From Streptomyces sp. STR69 (lineage in GTDB: Bacteria; Actinomycetota; Actinomycetes; Streptomycetales; Streptomycetaceae): a DNA stretch of 64,000 nt. Positions 41,999 to 50,821 of this stretch are shown piece after piece. Location: positions 79,458 to 143,457 of the forward strand of contig NZ_JALJRY010000025.1 in NCBI RefSeq assembly GCF_024519455.1, in the 5' to 3' direction. Within the stretch, counting starts at the first letter, position 1. Each line of letters begins with the position of its first letter. Below the pieces are notes generated by a model. That model was given only the letters and a program-made list of their open reading frames with translations, had not been told where the DNA came from and ran no database searches. A program made the translations under genes and the position numbers.

Positions 41999-44836
41999 AT
42001 GCGCTTTCGCGGGAAGTCCATCCGCCGGAAGATCGTGGCGCTCCTTCTCGTGCCGCTCGTGTCCCTGACCGCGATCTGGGCGTTCGCCACGGTCCTCACC
42101 GGCCGGGCGGCCGGAGACCTGTTCAACGTGTCGTCGGTCGTCGAGAAGATCGGCTACCCCACCGAGGACACCGTCCGCGTCATCCAGCAGGAACGACGCC
42201 AGTCGCTGGTCTATCTCGCCGACCCGCGCGCCGCCGACGGCCTCACCGACCTGAAGCACAGCCGCACCGCGACCGACGCAGCCGTCGCCAAGATCCGCAG
42301 GAACGCCCGGAACCCCGACGTCCGCGACGCGCTGGGCCAGACCACCGACAGCCGCGTCTCCGCCGTGCTCGACGCCTTCGACGGCCTCACGTCCCTGCGG
42401 CGCAGCGTCGAGGACGGCACCGTGAACCGCGCCCAGGCCCTCGATCTCTACAACCGCCTGGTCGACCCCTGCTACGTGCTGCTGACCAACCTCCACGTCG
42501 TCGACAACGTCGAGATGGACAAGCAGTACCGCGCCCTCGTCAACCTCGCACGCGCGCGTGAACTCCTCTCCCGTGAGGACGCGTTGCTCGGCTCCTCGCT
42601 GATCGTCGGCAAGCTCACCCGGGACGAGACCCGCGCCGTCTCCGACCTCGTGGCCCAGCGCACCCTGATGTACGACGTCAACCTGCCGCTGCTGCCCTCC
42701 TCGGAGCGCGACCACTTCGACCGCTTCTGGAAGAACGCGGCCAGCGCCCCGCTCCGCGTGGCCGAACAGGCCGCCGCCTCCTCCGAGTCCGGCGAGCCCC
42801 GCAACGTCACCGCGCAGACCTGGAACACCGCGGCCGGCGCCGTGCTGGACAAGCTCGGCACTCTCGACGACCAGGCCAACGACCGCTATCAGGACCGCGT
42901 CCGGCCCGTCGCGATGAACGTCATCCTGAAGGCGGCCGTCGCCGGCGTCCTCGGCCTGATCGCCCTGCTCCTCTCGCTCTTCCTGTCCGTGCGCATCGGC
43001 CGCGGCCTCATCCGCGACCTGCGTCAACTCCGCCTGGACGCCCACGAGGCGTCCGGCGTCCGGCTGCCCAGCGTGATGCGCCGCCTGTCCGTCGGCGAGG
43101 TCGTCGACGTGGAGACCGAGGTCCCGCGCCTGGAGTACGACAGGAACGAGATCGGCGAGGTCGGCCAGGCACTCAACACCCTGCAGCGCGCCGCTGTCGA
43201 AGCCGCCGTGAAACAGGCCGAGTTGCGGTCCGGCGTCTCCGAGGTCTTCGTCAACCTCGCCCGACGCAGCCAGGTCCTGCTGCACAAGCAGCTCACCCTG
43301 CTCGACACCATGGAGCGCAGGACCGAGGACACCGACGAACTCGCCGACCTGTTCCGCCTCGACCACCTGACGACCCGTATGCGCCGCCACGCCGAGGGCC
43401 TGGTGATCCTCTCCGGGGCCGCCCCGTCCCGGCAGTGGCGCAAGCCGGTCCAGCTCATGGACATCGTCCGCGCGGCCGTCGCCGAGGTCGAGGACTACGA
43501 ACGCATCGAGGTCCGCCGGCTGCCGCGGATCGCCGTCACCGGGCCCGCCGTCGCGGACCTCACCCACCTGGTGGCCGAACTCCTGGAGAACGCCACGGTG
43601 TTCTCCCCGCCGCACACCGCCGTGCAGGTCCTGGGGGAACGGGTCGCCAACGGCTTCACCCTGGAGATCCACGACCGAGGCCTCGGCATGGCGGCCGACG
43701 CGCTCCTGGACGCGAATCTCCGGCTCGCCGAGACACCCGAGTTCGAACTCTCCGACACCGACCGGCTGGGCCTGTTCGTGGTCAGCCGCCTCGCCCAGAG
43801 GCAGAACGTCCGCGTCTCCCTCCAGCCCTCCCCGTACGGCGGCACGACCGCCGTCGTGTTCATCCCCGACGCCCTGCTGAGCGACGAGGTCCCGGACACC
43901 AACGGCATCGGCTTCCGTCTCGACCGGCCCCAGCCGACGAAGGAGGCCGAGTACGAGGAGAGCCACCGCTCCGCGCTCTCCCAGGTGCCCGCGAAGCTTC
44001 CCGGCCTTCCGCCCGCCCTCCTGGACGGGCCGGTCGAACTGGAGGCCCCGGTCGACCTGGACGCCCTCGCCGGCTTCCCGAACGCCCTCGGCGACGAGGA
44101 CGGTGAGCGCGGCGAGGTCTTCCGCCCGCGCCGCCCGGGCCTCCGGGACGACCTCGCCCCCGTCCGCCCCGTAGAGCCCCGTCCGCAGGCCTCAGAGGCC
44201 CACGACGGACCGCGCGAGGACGCGGACGCCCACCGGAGCGACCCGCTTCCGCTGCCCCGGCGCCGGCGCCGGACGCCCAAGCTCGTCAGCTCGCACGGAC
44301 GCCCGGTCGTCGAACAGCGCTCGCGACGGGAACCGGGGGATTCCGCGGACGGTCTCTCCACGGCCCGGGGCCAGGGCGGAGCCGACCCGGAGACCCCGGC
44401 ACCGCTGCCGGCCCGGCGGCGCGGTGACACGCCGCTACGGCGCCGTACCGACGTGCCTGGGGGACGCGCCGAGTCCTCGGTGCCCCCGGGGCGCGGATCC
44501 GGCGAGCCGCCCGAGACCCCCTCCCTGCCCCGACGCACCCGGCGTGCCGAGATCGCGTCCAGCATTCCGGACTCCGGCACCTCACCGGGCGGCAACGGGC
44601 CCGACCCGGGGGCGTTGCCCAGGCGCGTGCGCCAGGCCAACCTGGCCCCACAGCTGAAGAAGGACCCCGAACGGCGCACCACGAGCCCGGCGGAGGTCGT
44701 GGAGCGCGACGCCGACGAGGTACGCAGCCGCATGGCCTCCCTCCAACGCGGCTGGCAGCGTGGCCGCGAGGAGAACGCCGAGGACGACGACGTCCAAGGC
44801 GGCACAGCACAAGGAACTAAGGGGGACGGTCGATGA
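41999..44836 (+). CDS. cvnA: conservon sensor kinase-like protein CvnA
   Basis: A 945-residue membrane protein, first gene of a conservon. Helix 1 is near residues 12-32 (KIVALLLVPLVSLTAIWAFA), then a ~270-residue extracytoplasmic nitrate/nitrite-sensor-like helical domain (IQQERRQSLVYLADPRA), then helix 2 (VILKAAVAGVLGLIALLLSL) and a HAMP-like segment. The kinase part includes LDHLTTRMRRHAEGLVILSG and an ATPase domain with LLENATVFSPPHTAV and IHDRGLGMAADALL. The last ~300 residues are a Pro/Arg-rich, disordered tail. In S. coelicolor, CvnA proteins act at the membrane with CvnB, C and D in a G-protein-like control of development. Confidence 0.93.
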   Translation: MRFRGKSIRRKIVALLLVPLVSLTAIWAFATVLTGRAAGDLFNVSSVVEKIGYPTEDTVRVIQQERRQSLVYLADPRAADGLTDLKHSRTATDAAVAKIRRNARNPDVRDALGQTTDSRVSAVLDAFDGLTSLRRSVEDGTVNRAQALDLYNRLVDPCYVLLTNLHVVDNVEMDKQYRALVNLARARELLSREDALLGSSLIVGKLTRDETRAVSDLVAQRTLMYDVNLPLLPSSERDHFDRFWKNAASAPLRVAEQAAASSESGEPRNVTAQTWNTAAGAVLDKLGTLDDQANDRYQDRVRPVAMNVILKAAVAGVLGLIALLLSLFLSVRIGRGLIRDLRQLRLDAHEASGVRLPSVMRRLSVGEVVDVETEVPRLEYDRNEIGEVGQALNTLQRAAVEAAVKQAELRSGVSEVFVNLARRSQVLLHKQLTLLDTMERRTEDTDELADLFRLDHLTTRMRRHAEGLVILSGAAPSRQWRKPVQLMDIVRAAVAEVEDYERIEVRRLPRIAVTGPAVADLTHLVAELLENATVFSPPHTAVQVLGERVANGFTLEIHDRGLGMAADALLDANLRLAETPEFELSDTDRLGLFVVSRLAQRQNVRVSLQPSPYGGTTAVVFIPDALLSDEVPDTNGIGFRLDRPQPTKEAEYEESHRSALSQVPAKLPGLPPALLDGPVELEAPVDLDALAGFPNALGDEDGERGEVFRPRRPGLRDDLAPVRPVEPRPQASEAHDGPREDADAHRSDPLPLPRRRRRTPKLVSSHGRPVVEQRSRREPGDSADGLSTARGQGGADPETPAPLPARRRGDTPLRRRTDVPGGRAESSVPPGRGSGEPPETPSLPRRTRRAEIASSIPDSGTSPGGNGPDPGALPRRVRQANLAPQLKKDPERRTTSPAEVVERDADEVRSRMASLQRGWQRGREENAEDDDVQGGTAQGTKGDGR

Positions 44837-45267
44837 CCGCACCAAAGGCGACCGGCCACGACACGACCGACCAGCGCGGGCTGAACTGGCTCCTCGACGA
44901 CCTCGTCGAGCGCGTCGCCAGCATCCGCAAGGCGATCGTGCTCTCCGGCGACGGTCTGCCCACCGGCGTGTCCCAGGATCTGACCCGCGAGGACAGCGAA
45001 CACCTGGCCGCCGTCGCCTCCGGCTTCCACAGCCTCGCCAAGGGCGTCGGCCGTCACTTCGAGGCGGGCAGCGTACGGCAGACCGTCGTCGAGCTCGACG
45101 AGGCCTTCCTGTTCGTGACGGCCGCCGGTGACGGCAGCTGCCTCGCCGTGCTGGCCGACGCGGACTCGGACGTCGGACAGGTCGCCTACGAGATGACACT
45201 GCTCGTGAAGCGGGTCGGTGTGCATCTCGGTGCCGCTCCGCGCACCGATCTGTCCTCCGGCGGGTAG
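44833..45267 (+). CDS. cvnB: conservon roadblock/LC7 protein CvnB
   Basis: A 144-residue roadblock/LC7-domain protein (LNWLLDDLVERVASIRKAIV, LSGDGLPTG, FVTAAGDGSCLAVLADADSD). ATG 44833 overlaps the cvnA stop (ATGA). It is likely a GTPase-activating or scaffold partner for CvnD, as for MglB-type proteins. Confidence 0.93.
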   Translation: MTAPKATGHDTTDQRGLNWLLDDLVERVASIRKAIVLSGDGLPTGVSQDLTREDSEHLAAVASGFHSLAKGVGRHFEAGSVRQTVVELDEAFLFVTAAGDGSCLAVLADADSDVGQVAYEMTLLVKRVGVHLGAAPRTDLSSGG

Positions 45268-45276
45268 TGAAGTGAC

Positions 45277-45672
45277 ATGAGCAGAGACGGTCAGGGAAGA
45301 GGCCACTGGTTCGACGACGAGGCCGGACCGGTCGTCCGTCCGTACGCCATGACGCGCGGCCGTACCACCAGTGCGGCACAGCACCGCCTCGACCTGATCG
45401 CGGTCGTGGTCGCGGAGTCCCGGGCGGACGAATTCGAAGCGGACCAGGCGCTGTCCCCGGAACACGTGGACATCGTCGGTCTGTGCCGTGACGCCCCGCA
45501 GTCGGTCGCCGAACTCGCCGCCGAACTCGACCTGCCCATCGGCGTGATACGGGTCCTCATCGGAGACCTCGTGGACGAGGAGCTCGTCCATGTCTCACGG
45601 CCCGTACCCCCGGCCGAACTGGTCGACGAGAGTATTCTCCGCGACGTCATCAGCGGCCTGCGGGCACTGTGA
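45277..45672 (+). CDS. cvnC: conservon DUF742 protein CvnC
   Basis: A 131-residue DUF742 protein. Signature region VRPYAMTRGRTTSAAQHRLD at the N-terminus, then a winged-helix-like part (CRDAPQSVAELAAELDLPIG and VIRVLIGDLVDEELVHVSRP). It is a standard conservon component with possible DNA or protein binding. It begins 9 bases after cvnB. Confidence 0.92.
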   Translation: MSRDGQGRGHWFDDEAGPVVRPYAMTRGRTTSAAQHRLDLIAVVVAESRADEFEADQALSPEHVDIVGLCRDAPQSVAELAAELDLPIGVIRVLIGDLVDEELVHVSRPVPPAELVDESILRDVISGLRAL

Positions 45673-45719
45673 GCGGCGCGGAATCTGATCCGCCCCCCAT
45701 CAAGCAGGAGAAGAGATCG

Positions 45720-46325
45720 ATGATCTTCGGGCGTTCTGAGCGAGGCAAGCCTCCGGTCGAGCCCGTCACGCTCAAGATCCTGGTGGCCGGCGGCTTCGGC
45801 GTGGGCAAGACCACCCTCGTCGGCGCGGTCAGCGAGATCAGGCCGCTGCGCACGGAGGAGCTGCTCACCGAGGCGGGGCGTCCGGTCGACGACACCAGTG
45901 GTGTGGAGGGCAAGCACACCACCACCGTGGCCATGGACTTCGGCCGCATCACCCTGCGGGACGACCTGGTGCTCTACCTGTTCGGCACGCCGGGCCAGGA
46001 GCGCTTCTGGTTCATGTGGGACGAGCTCTCCGAGGGCTCGCTCGGCGCCGTCGTACTCGCCGACACCCGCCGCCTGGAGGACTGCTTCGCCGCCCTCGAC
46101 TACTTCGAGCGGCGCTCCATACCCTTCGTCGTCGGCGTCAACTGCTTCGAGGGCGCCTCCCGTTACCCGGTGGAGACCGTACGGCAGGCCCTGGACCTCG
46201 ACCAGGACGTACCGCTCATGCTGTGCGACGCGCGCGACCGGTCGTCGGTCAAAGAGGTCCTCATCGAGGTCGTCCAGCACGCGATGGCCTACGGTGCGAA
46301 GCGCCGCCAGAGCGTCACCAGCTGA
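45720..46325 (+). CDS. cvnD: conservon GTPase CvnD
   Basis: A 201-residue MglA-like small GTPase. The P-loop is AGGFGVGKTTLVGAVSE; the G3 region is LFGTPGQERFWFMWDE; the G4-like position is GVNCFEGA in place of NKxD, usual for this group. ATG 45720 has AGGAG 9 bases upstream; a GTG at 45669 overlapping the cvnC stop would add 17 residues and is a real alternative. No cytochrome P450 (CvnE) follows; a hairpin terminator does. Confidence 0.92.
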   Translation: MIFGRSERGKPPVEPVTLKILVAGGFGVGKTTLVGAVSEIRPLRTEELLTEAGRPVDDTSGVEGKHTTTVAMDFGRITLRDDLVLYLFGTPGQERFWFMWDELSEGSLGAVVLADTRRLEDCFAALDYFERRSIPFVVGVNCFEGASRYPVETVRQALDLDQDVPLMLCDARDRSSVKEVLIEVVQHAMAYGAKRRQSVTS

Positions 46326-46334
46326 GCCGCGGGA

Positions 46335-46370
46335 GCGGCCCGTACCTCCGCCGACCGGGGTACGGGCCGC
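46335..46370. terminator. conservon/glpK terminator
   Basis: Perfect 12-bp arms GCGGCCCGTACC (46335-46346) and GGTACGGGCCGC (46359-46370), 12-base loop, ten bases after cvnD. It is followed by two copies of the CACGCG(CG)CGTG palindrome (46387-46396, 46413-46424) before the glpK stop. Confidence 0.75.
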
Positions 46371-46425
46371 AGCTCGTCGAAGGACGCACGCGCGTGTGCC
46401 TCATCAACCACGCACGCGCGCGTGC

Positions 46426-47937
46426 CTAGTTGTCGCCCTCCTCCAGCCAGCCGAAGCTCTTCTCCACGGCCTTGCGCCAGTTGTGGTACTCGCGGTCCCG
46501 CACCGAGGACTCCATGGAGGGCGTCCACTCGACGTCCTTCTGCCAGTGGGACTTCAGCTCGTCCAGGCCGTTCCACACCCCGGTGGCGAGCCCGGCCGCG
46601 TAGGCGGCGCCCAGGCAGGTCGTCTCGGAGACCTTGGGCCGGATCACCGGTACGTCGAGTACGTCCGCCTGGTGCTGCATCAGCAGGTTGTTCTTGGTCA
46701 TGCCGCCGTCCACCTTCAGGGTGGTGATCTGCACCCCGGAGTCCTGGAACATGGCGTCCACGACCTCCCGCGTCTGCCAGCTCGTCGCCTCCAGCACCGC
46801 GCGCGCGAGGTGCCCCTTGGTGACGTACCGCGTCAGCCCGGTGACGACACCGCGCGCGTCCGAGCGCCAGTAGGGCGCGAACAGCCCGGAGAACGCGGGC
46901 ACGATGTACGCGCCCCCGTTGTCGTCCACACTCGCGGCCAGGCTCTCGATCTCGTCGGCGCTGCGGATGATGCCGAGTTGGTCCCGGAACCACTGAACGA
47001 GCGCGCCCGTTATGGCTATTGATCCCTCCAGACAGTAGACGGGCGCCTCGTCGCCGATCTTGTAGCCCATCGTGGTGAGGAGCCCGTTCTTCGAAGGCAC
47101 CGGCCGGTTCCCCGTGTTGAGCAACAGGAAGCTGCCCGTGCCGTAGGTGTTCTTCGCGGTGCCCACGTCGTAGCAGGCCTGCCCGAACACGGCCGCCTGC
47201 TGGTCGCCCAGGGCCGACGCCACGGGCACGCCCGCGAGTTGGCCGATCGCGGTGCCGTAGACCTCGGCCGAGGACCTGATCTCGGGGAGGATCGCCTCGG
47301 GCACGTTCATCGCGGCGAGGATGGACGGGTCCCACTGGAGGGTCTCCAGGTTCATCAGCATGGTGCGCCCGGCGTTGGTCACGTCGGTGACGTGCCGACC
47401 GCCGTCGGTGCCGCCGGTGAGGTTCCAGATCAGCCAGGAGTCGATCGTCCCGAAGGCGATCTCGCCGCGCTCGGCGCGGTCCCTGAGACCGGGCACGTTG
47501 TCGAGCAGCCAGGCCGCCTTGGGCCCGGAGAAGTAGCTGGCGAGCGGCAGCCCGGTCTGTTCGCGGAACCGGTCAGGACCGTCCGAGCCGCCCAACTGCT
47601 TGCACAGGGCCGCGGTGCGGGTGTCCTGCCACACGATGGCGTTGTGCACGGGTTTGCCGGTGGCACGGTCCCAAAGGACCGTCGTCTCCCGCTGGTTGGT
47701 GATGCCGAGCGCGCTGAGCTGGTCGGCGCGCAGTCCGGCCTTGGCGATGGCGCCGGCGACCACCGCCTGCACCTTGGACCAGATCTCGGTGGCGTCGTGC
47801 TCCACCCAGCCCGGCTTGGGGAAGATCTGGCGGTGCTCACGCTGGTCGACGGCGACGATCGCGCCGTCCTGGTTGAAGACGATGCAGCGGCTGGAGGTGG
47901 TGCCCTGGTCGATTGCGGCGACGAACTTGTCCGTCAT
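46426..47937 (-). CDS. glpK: glycerol kinase
   Basis: A 503-residue FGGY-family kinase. The opening AAIDQGTTSSRCIVFNQDG, the substrate/ATP segments TNQRETTVLWDRATGKPVHN and QDTRT, the C-terminal signature YWRSDARGVVTGLTRYVTKG and LKVDGGMTKNNLLMQ identify GlpK. It phosphorylates glycerol to glycerol-3-phosphate. It lies 69 bases downstream of glpF. Unlike the classical gyl operon, no glpD or gylR is adjacent in the window. Confidence 0.95.
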   Translation of the reverse strand: MTDKFVAAIDQGTTSSRCIVFNQDGAIVAVDQREHRQIFPKPGWVEHDATEIWSKVQAVVAGAIAKAGLRADQLSALGITNQRETTVLWDRATGKPVHNAIVWQDTRTAALCKQLGGSDGPDRFREQTGLPLASYFSGPKAAWLLDNVPGLRDRAERGEIAFGTIDSWLIWNLTGGTDGGRHVTDVTNAGRTMLMNLETLQWDPSILAAMNVPEAILPEIRSSAEVYGTAIGQLAGVPVASALGDQQAAVFGQACYDVGTAKNTYGTGSFLLLNTGNRPVPSKNGLLTTMGYKIGDEAPVYCLEGSIAITGALVQWFRDQLGIIRSADEIESLAASVDDNGGAYIVPAFSGLFAPYWRSDARGVVTGLTRYVTKGHLARAVLEATSWQTREVVDAMFQDSGVQITTLKVDGGMTKNNLLMQHQADVLDVPVIRPKVSETTCLGAAYAAGLATGVWNGLDELKSHWQKDVEWTPSMESSVRDREYHNWRKAVEKSFGWLEEGDN

Positions 47938-48006
47938 GACGACCCCTTTGTCGTTTCCCTCGGATCCTTTGGAGGGTGCTCTCGGAAGACTGCTCGAAGA
48001 CCGTTG

Positions 48007-48732
48007 TCAGAAGGCTGCGTTGAAGATCACTCCGGCGAGCGCCCCGCCGATCAGCGGCCCCGCTACCGGGATCCACGCGTAACTCCAGTCCGAAGTGCCC
48101 TTGTTGGGGATCGGGAGCAGCGAGTGGACGATGCGGGGACCCAGGTCGCGGGCCGGGTTGATGGCGTACCCGGTGGGCCCGCCGAGCGACAGACCGATAC
48201 CGACCACCAGGAACGACACCACAAGCACCGCCGTGCCGGACTCGCCCAGTCCCTTGGTGAGCCCGAAGGCCAGGATCGGCAGGACCAGCGCGATGGTCGC
48301 GATGATCTCCGTCATCAGGTTCGCCACGACGTTGCGGATCGTGGGCGAGGTGGAGAAGATCCCGAGCGTGGGCTGCGCCATCTCCTCCTCGGCGTTGGCC
48401 TGGAACTGCGCGAAGTAGACCAGCCAGCACAGCACCGCGCCGAGCATGGCGCCGACCATCTGCCCCGCGATGTAGAGCGGGACCTTGTCCCACTTCCCGG
48501 TGTCGATGGCGATGCCGATCGTGACCGCGGGATTGAGCTGCCCACCGGACAGCGGCGCGGCCGTGTACGCCCCGGCCATCACGCCGAAACCCCATCCGAA
48601 CGCGATGACGATCCAACCGGAGTTCTGTGCCTTGGAGTAGTTCAGTACGACGGCGGCGACCACGCCGGCGCCGAAGAGGATCAGGATCGCGGTGCCGATG
48701 ACCTCGCCGAGAAATATGTCTCCATTGCTCAT
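48007..48732 (-). CDS. glpF: glycerol uptake facilitator GlpF
   Basis: A 241-residue MIP channel with six hydrophobic helices and the two NPA boxes (LSGGQLNPAVTIG, NPA 67-69; and YAINPARDLGPR). The Asp after the second NPA (NPARD) marks the glycerol-conducting branch. ATG 48732 has AGGAG 5 bases upstream. It is first gene of glpF-glpK. Confidence 0.94.
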   Translation of the reverse strand: MSNGDIFLGEVIGTAILILFGAGVVAAVVLNYSKAQNSGWIVIAFGWGFGVMAGAYTAAPLSGGQLNPAVTIGIAIDTGKWDKVPLYIAGQMVGAMLGAVLCWLVYFAQFQANAEEEMAQPTLGIFSTSPTIRNVVANLMTEIIATIALVLPILAFGLTKGLGESGTAVLVVSFLVVGIGLSLGGPTGYAINPARDLGPRIVHSLLPIPNKGTSDWSYAWIPVAGPLIGGALAGVIFNAAF

Positions 48733-48960
48733 GGCGGCTCCTAGGCCCGGGCCCGGGACGGTCGGCCCCGGTCCTCCGTGCAGGGTGCGGTTCCCTTGGC
48801 GACTTCAGCCGAAGGCAGGGAGGGTCCCGAGCCCCGCCCGGCGTCCGTGACGAGCGTGCCGTCGCAGCCGAGATCGCCCTTGGGGGAGTGGGCCCGAGCG
48901 CAGGCGCAGCCCGCGCGGCGCAGTGCCTGGTACGCCGAGAATGTTCGGCGATGTCGACCG

Positions 48961-48998
48961 ACACCGGGAAGTGTTCACCGGTGCCCAGGGAGCGTCAA
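48961..48998 (-). promoter_or_regulatory. candidate glpFK promoter with operator-like repeat
   Basis: Minus strand TTGACG (48998-48993), 17 bases, AACACT (48975-48970). An inverted repeat ACAC-N6-GTGT (48961-48974) overlaps the -10. It lies in the 337-base gap upstream of glpF (48733-49069), in which nothing else is recognised. An IclR-type (GylR) repressor would be the expected regulator. Confidence 0.3.
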
Positions 48999-49069
48999 GG
49001 TCGCGGACGGCAACGGTGACACCCGTCCTGACGGCCCCTGGAGCCCCGTAGGAAGCCGCTGAGCCGCTC

Positions 49070-50722
49070 TCAGCGCCCGTGCGACTCCGCCGCCGTGCGG
49101 TCGGCCTGTACGGGCGGCACAGGCGTGCCACGCAGGATCTCGTACGAGCCCAGCCCCGCCTGGCTCAGCACCCAACTCGTGCCGTGCAGCGACTTCGCGG
49201 CCGTCTTCAGCGGCGCGAGATACGTGGCCGCCTGCCGGTGGTCGGCCACACTGCCCGGCACGCACAGGACGGTGGCCAGGGACAGAGTCACCGCCCTGCC
49301 GCCCGCCGCCCAGGGCACGTTCAGCACGGCGGCGGCCAGTTGCTCCAGCCCTTCGGGATCGGTGAGCACGAGGAAGTCGTCCCCGCCGATGTGCCCCACG
49401 CGCGTGTGCCCGCTCGCCGCCCGCTGCAGCGCCTGCCCCACCGAGCGGATCAACTCGTCGCCCGCCGCGAAACCGGCCCCGTCGTTGACCTGCTTGAAGT
49501 GGTCGACATCCAGCCAACTCAGCGCGAACGCCCGCCCGTCCGCGATCCGCCGGTCCACCTCACCGGTGATCGCGTCCGAACCGGGCAGCCTCGTCAGCGG
49601 ATTGAGACCCGCGGCCTCCTCCACCCGCGTCTCGGCCAACGCCCGCACCAGATCCGCCAGCCGTACGACACCCACACACCGCCCGTACCGGTCGACGACC
49701 GCCACGTCGTCCGACGTACGGTCCGCGTCGCCGACCGCGACGACGTCCAGGACCTCCCAGGCGGTCGCGTCGACGCCGATCGTCCGCGGCACGTCCCCGA
49801 GTTTGGCGGCGGGCCGGTCGGCGTACAGGGCGTGCCCGTAGCGCCCCGACATCGACAGCAGGAAGCGGGACCGGTGCACCGACCGGACCGGCACCCCGTC
49901 CCGGTCCACCAGCACCACTCCGGAGACGTCGGGCGAGCCGGTCAGCAGCGCCCGGACCTGGTCGGCGGACGCGGTGTCGGGCAACAGCGCGGCCGGCCGG
50001 ACGAACTCCCGTACCCACGGCCCGGCCGGCGGTGTCGGCGCGAGGCCGGGCGGCCGGGGCGGAACGTATACGTCCGCTGCGGGGACCCGGGTCGCCGGCG
50101 CGAACAGCTCGCCCTGAGCCAGCTGCGCCCCGGCCGATCGCGCGGTCGCGCACTGCGCCTCGGTCTCCACCCCCTCCACGGACAGCAGCGCGCCCAACTG
50201 CTCGCACAGGGTCCGCATCGCGCGCACTGCGGCGGGCCGTTCCAGCAGCGACGCGTCGAGCTTCACCAGGTCGGGCGCGAGGTCCGTGAGCAGCCGCAGG
50301 GGTATGTCACCGTCGCCGACGCCGTCGGCACTGATCCGGAACCCCTGGCCGCGCAACGCGGACACCGCCTCCAGGAGCGCCCGTCGCGGCACGTGCGTGA
50401 AGGGCGGGACGATGTCGACCGTCACTTCCCACGGCAGCCGGCCCGCCTCGCGGACCGCGCTGTGCAGTGCGGTGAGTCCGCCGAGGTCGGCGAGGGTGCC
50501 CGCGAACACATTGATGTGCAGGGGCAGCAGTGTCTCCTTGCGGGCGGCGGCACGGACCGCCAACACGGCCAGCTTGCCGTCGACTTCGGGATCGCGGCGG
50601 GCCTCGGCCAGGATGTCGCCGGTCTCCGGGCGGACGAGTACCTCCAGGCCCGCGATTCCGCCGGTGGTCAGATTGACCACCGGTTGGAAGGCGAAGCGGA
50701 GAGTATCCGTCCAGGAGCGCAC
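49070..50722 (-). CDS. EAL-CBS-GGDEF protein, degenerate
   Basis: A 550-residue cytosolic protein. The N-terminal EAL-like domain (~10-215) keeps AFQPVV, LHINVFAG and SVEGVETEAQ but has GLEVLVRP for the EAL motif and loses the DDFG acid pair (SADGVGDGD), so phosphodiesterase activity is doubtful. A CBS-like pair (~245-365) follows (GVVLVDRDGVPVRSVHRSRF, VAVVDRYGRCVGVVRLADLV). The C-terminal GGDEF domain (~375-530) has LSWLDVDHFKQVND and GGDDF (446-450). Start GTG 50722 has no clear ribosome-binding site. It may be a c-di-GMP sensor or a weak cyclase. Confidence 0.88.
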   Translation of the reverse strand: MRSWTDTLRFAFQPVVNLTTGGIAGLEVLVRPETGDILAEARRDPEVDGKLAVLAVRAAARKETLLPLHINVFAGTLADLGGLTALHSAVREAGRLPWEVTVDIVPPFTHVPRRALLEAVSALRGQGFRISADGVGDGDIPLRLLTDLAPDLVKLDASLLERPAAVRAMRTLCEQLGALLSVEGVETEAQCATARSAGAQLAQGELFAPATRVPAADVYVPPRPPGLAPTPPAGPWVREFVRPAALLPDTASADQVRALLTGSPDVSGVVLVDRDGVPVRSVHRSRFLLSMSGRYGHALYADRPAAKLGDVPRTIGVDATAWEVLDVVAVGDADRTSDDVAVVDRYGRCVGVVRLADLVRALAETRVEEAAGLNPLTRLPGSDAITGEVDRRIADGRAFALSWLDVDHFKQVNDGAGFAAGDELIRSVGQALQRAASGHTRVGHIGGDDFLVLTDPEGLEQLAAAVLNVPWAAGGRAVTLSLATVLCVPGSVADHRQAATYLAPLKTAAKSLHGTSWVLSQAGLGSYEILRGTPVPPVQADRTAAESHGR

Positions 50723-50821
50723 GGCAGCATGATGACGCCACCGGCGTACGCCCAGGCCCAGTTCATAAGACGTTCACGCGCCTTGCGGACCGATCACACC
50801 GGTGGGGCGGCACTCCACCGC

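Noticed and set aside
41549..43966. 805-codon minus-strand frame
   Set aside because: Shadow of cvnA; the sense protein has recognised domains and the overlap with the cvnA promoter makes it implausible.
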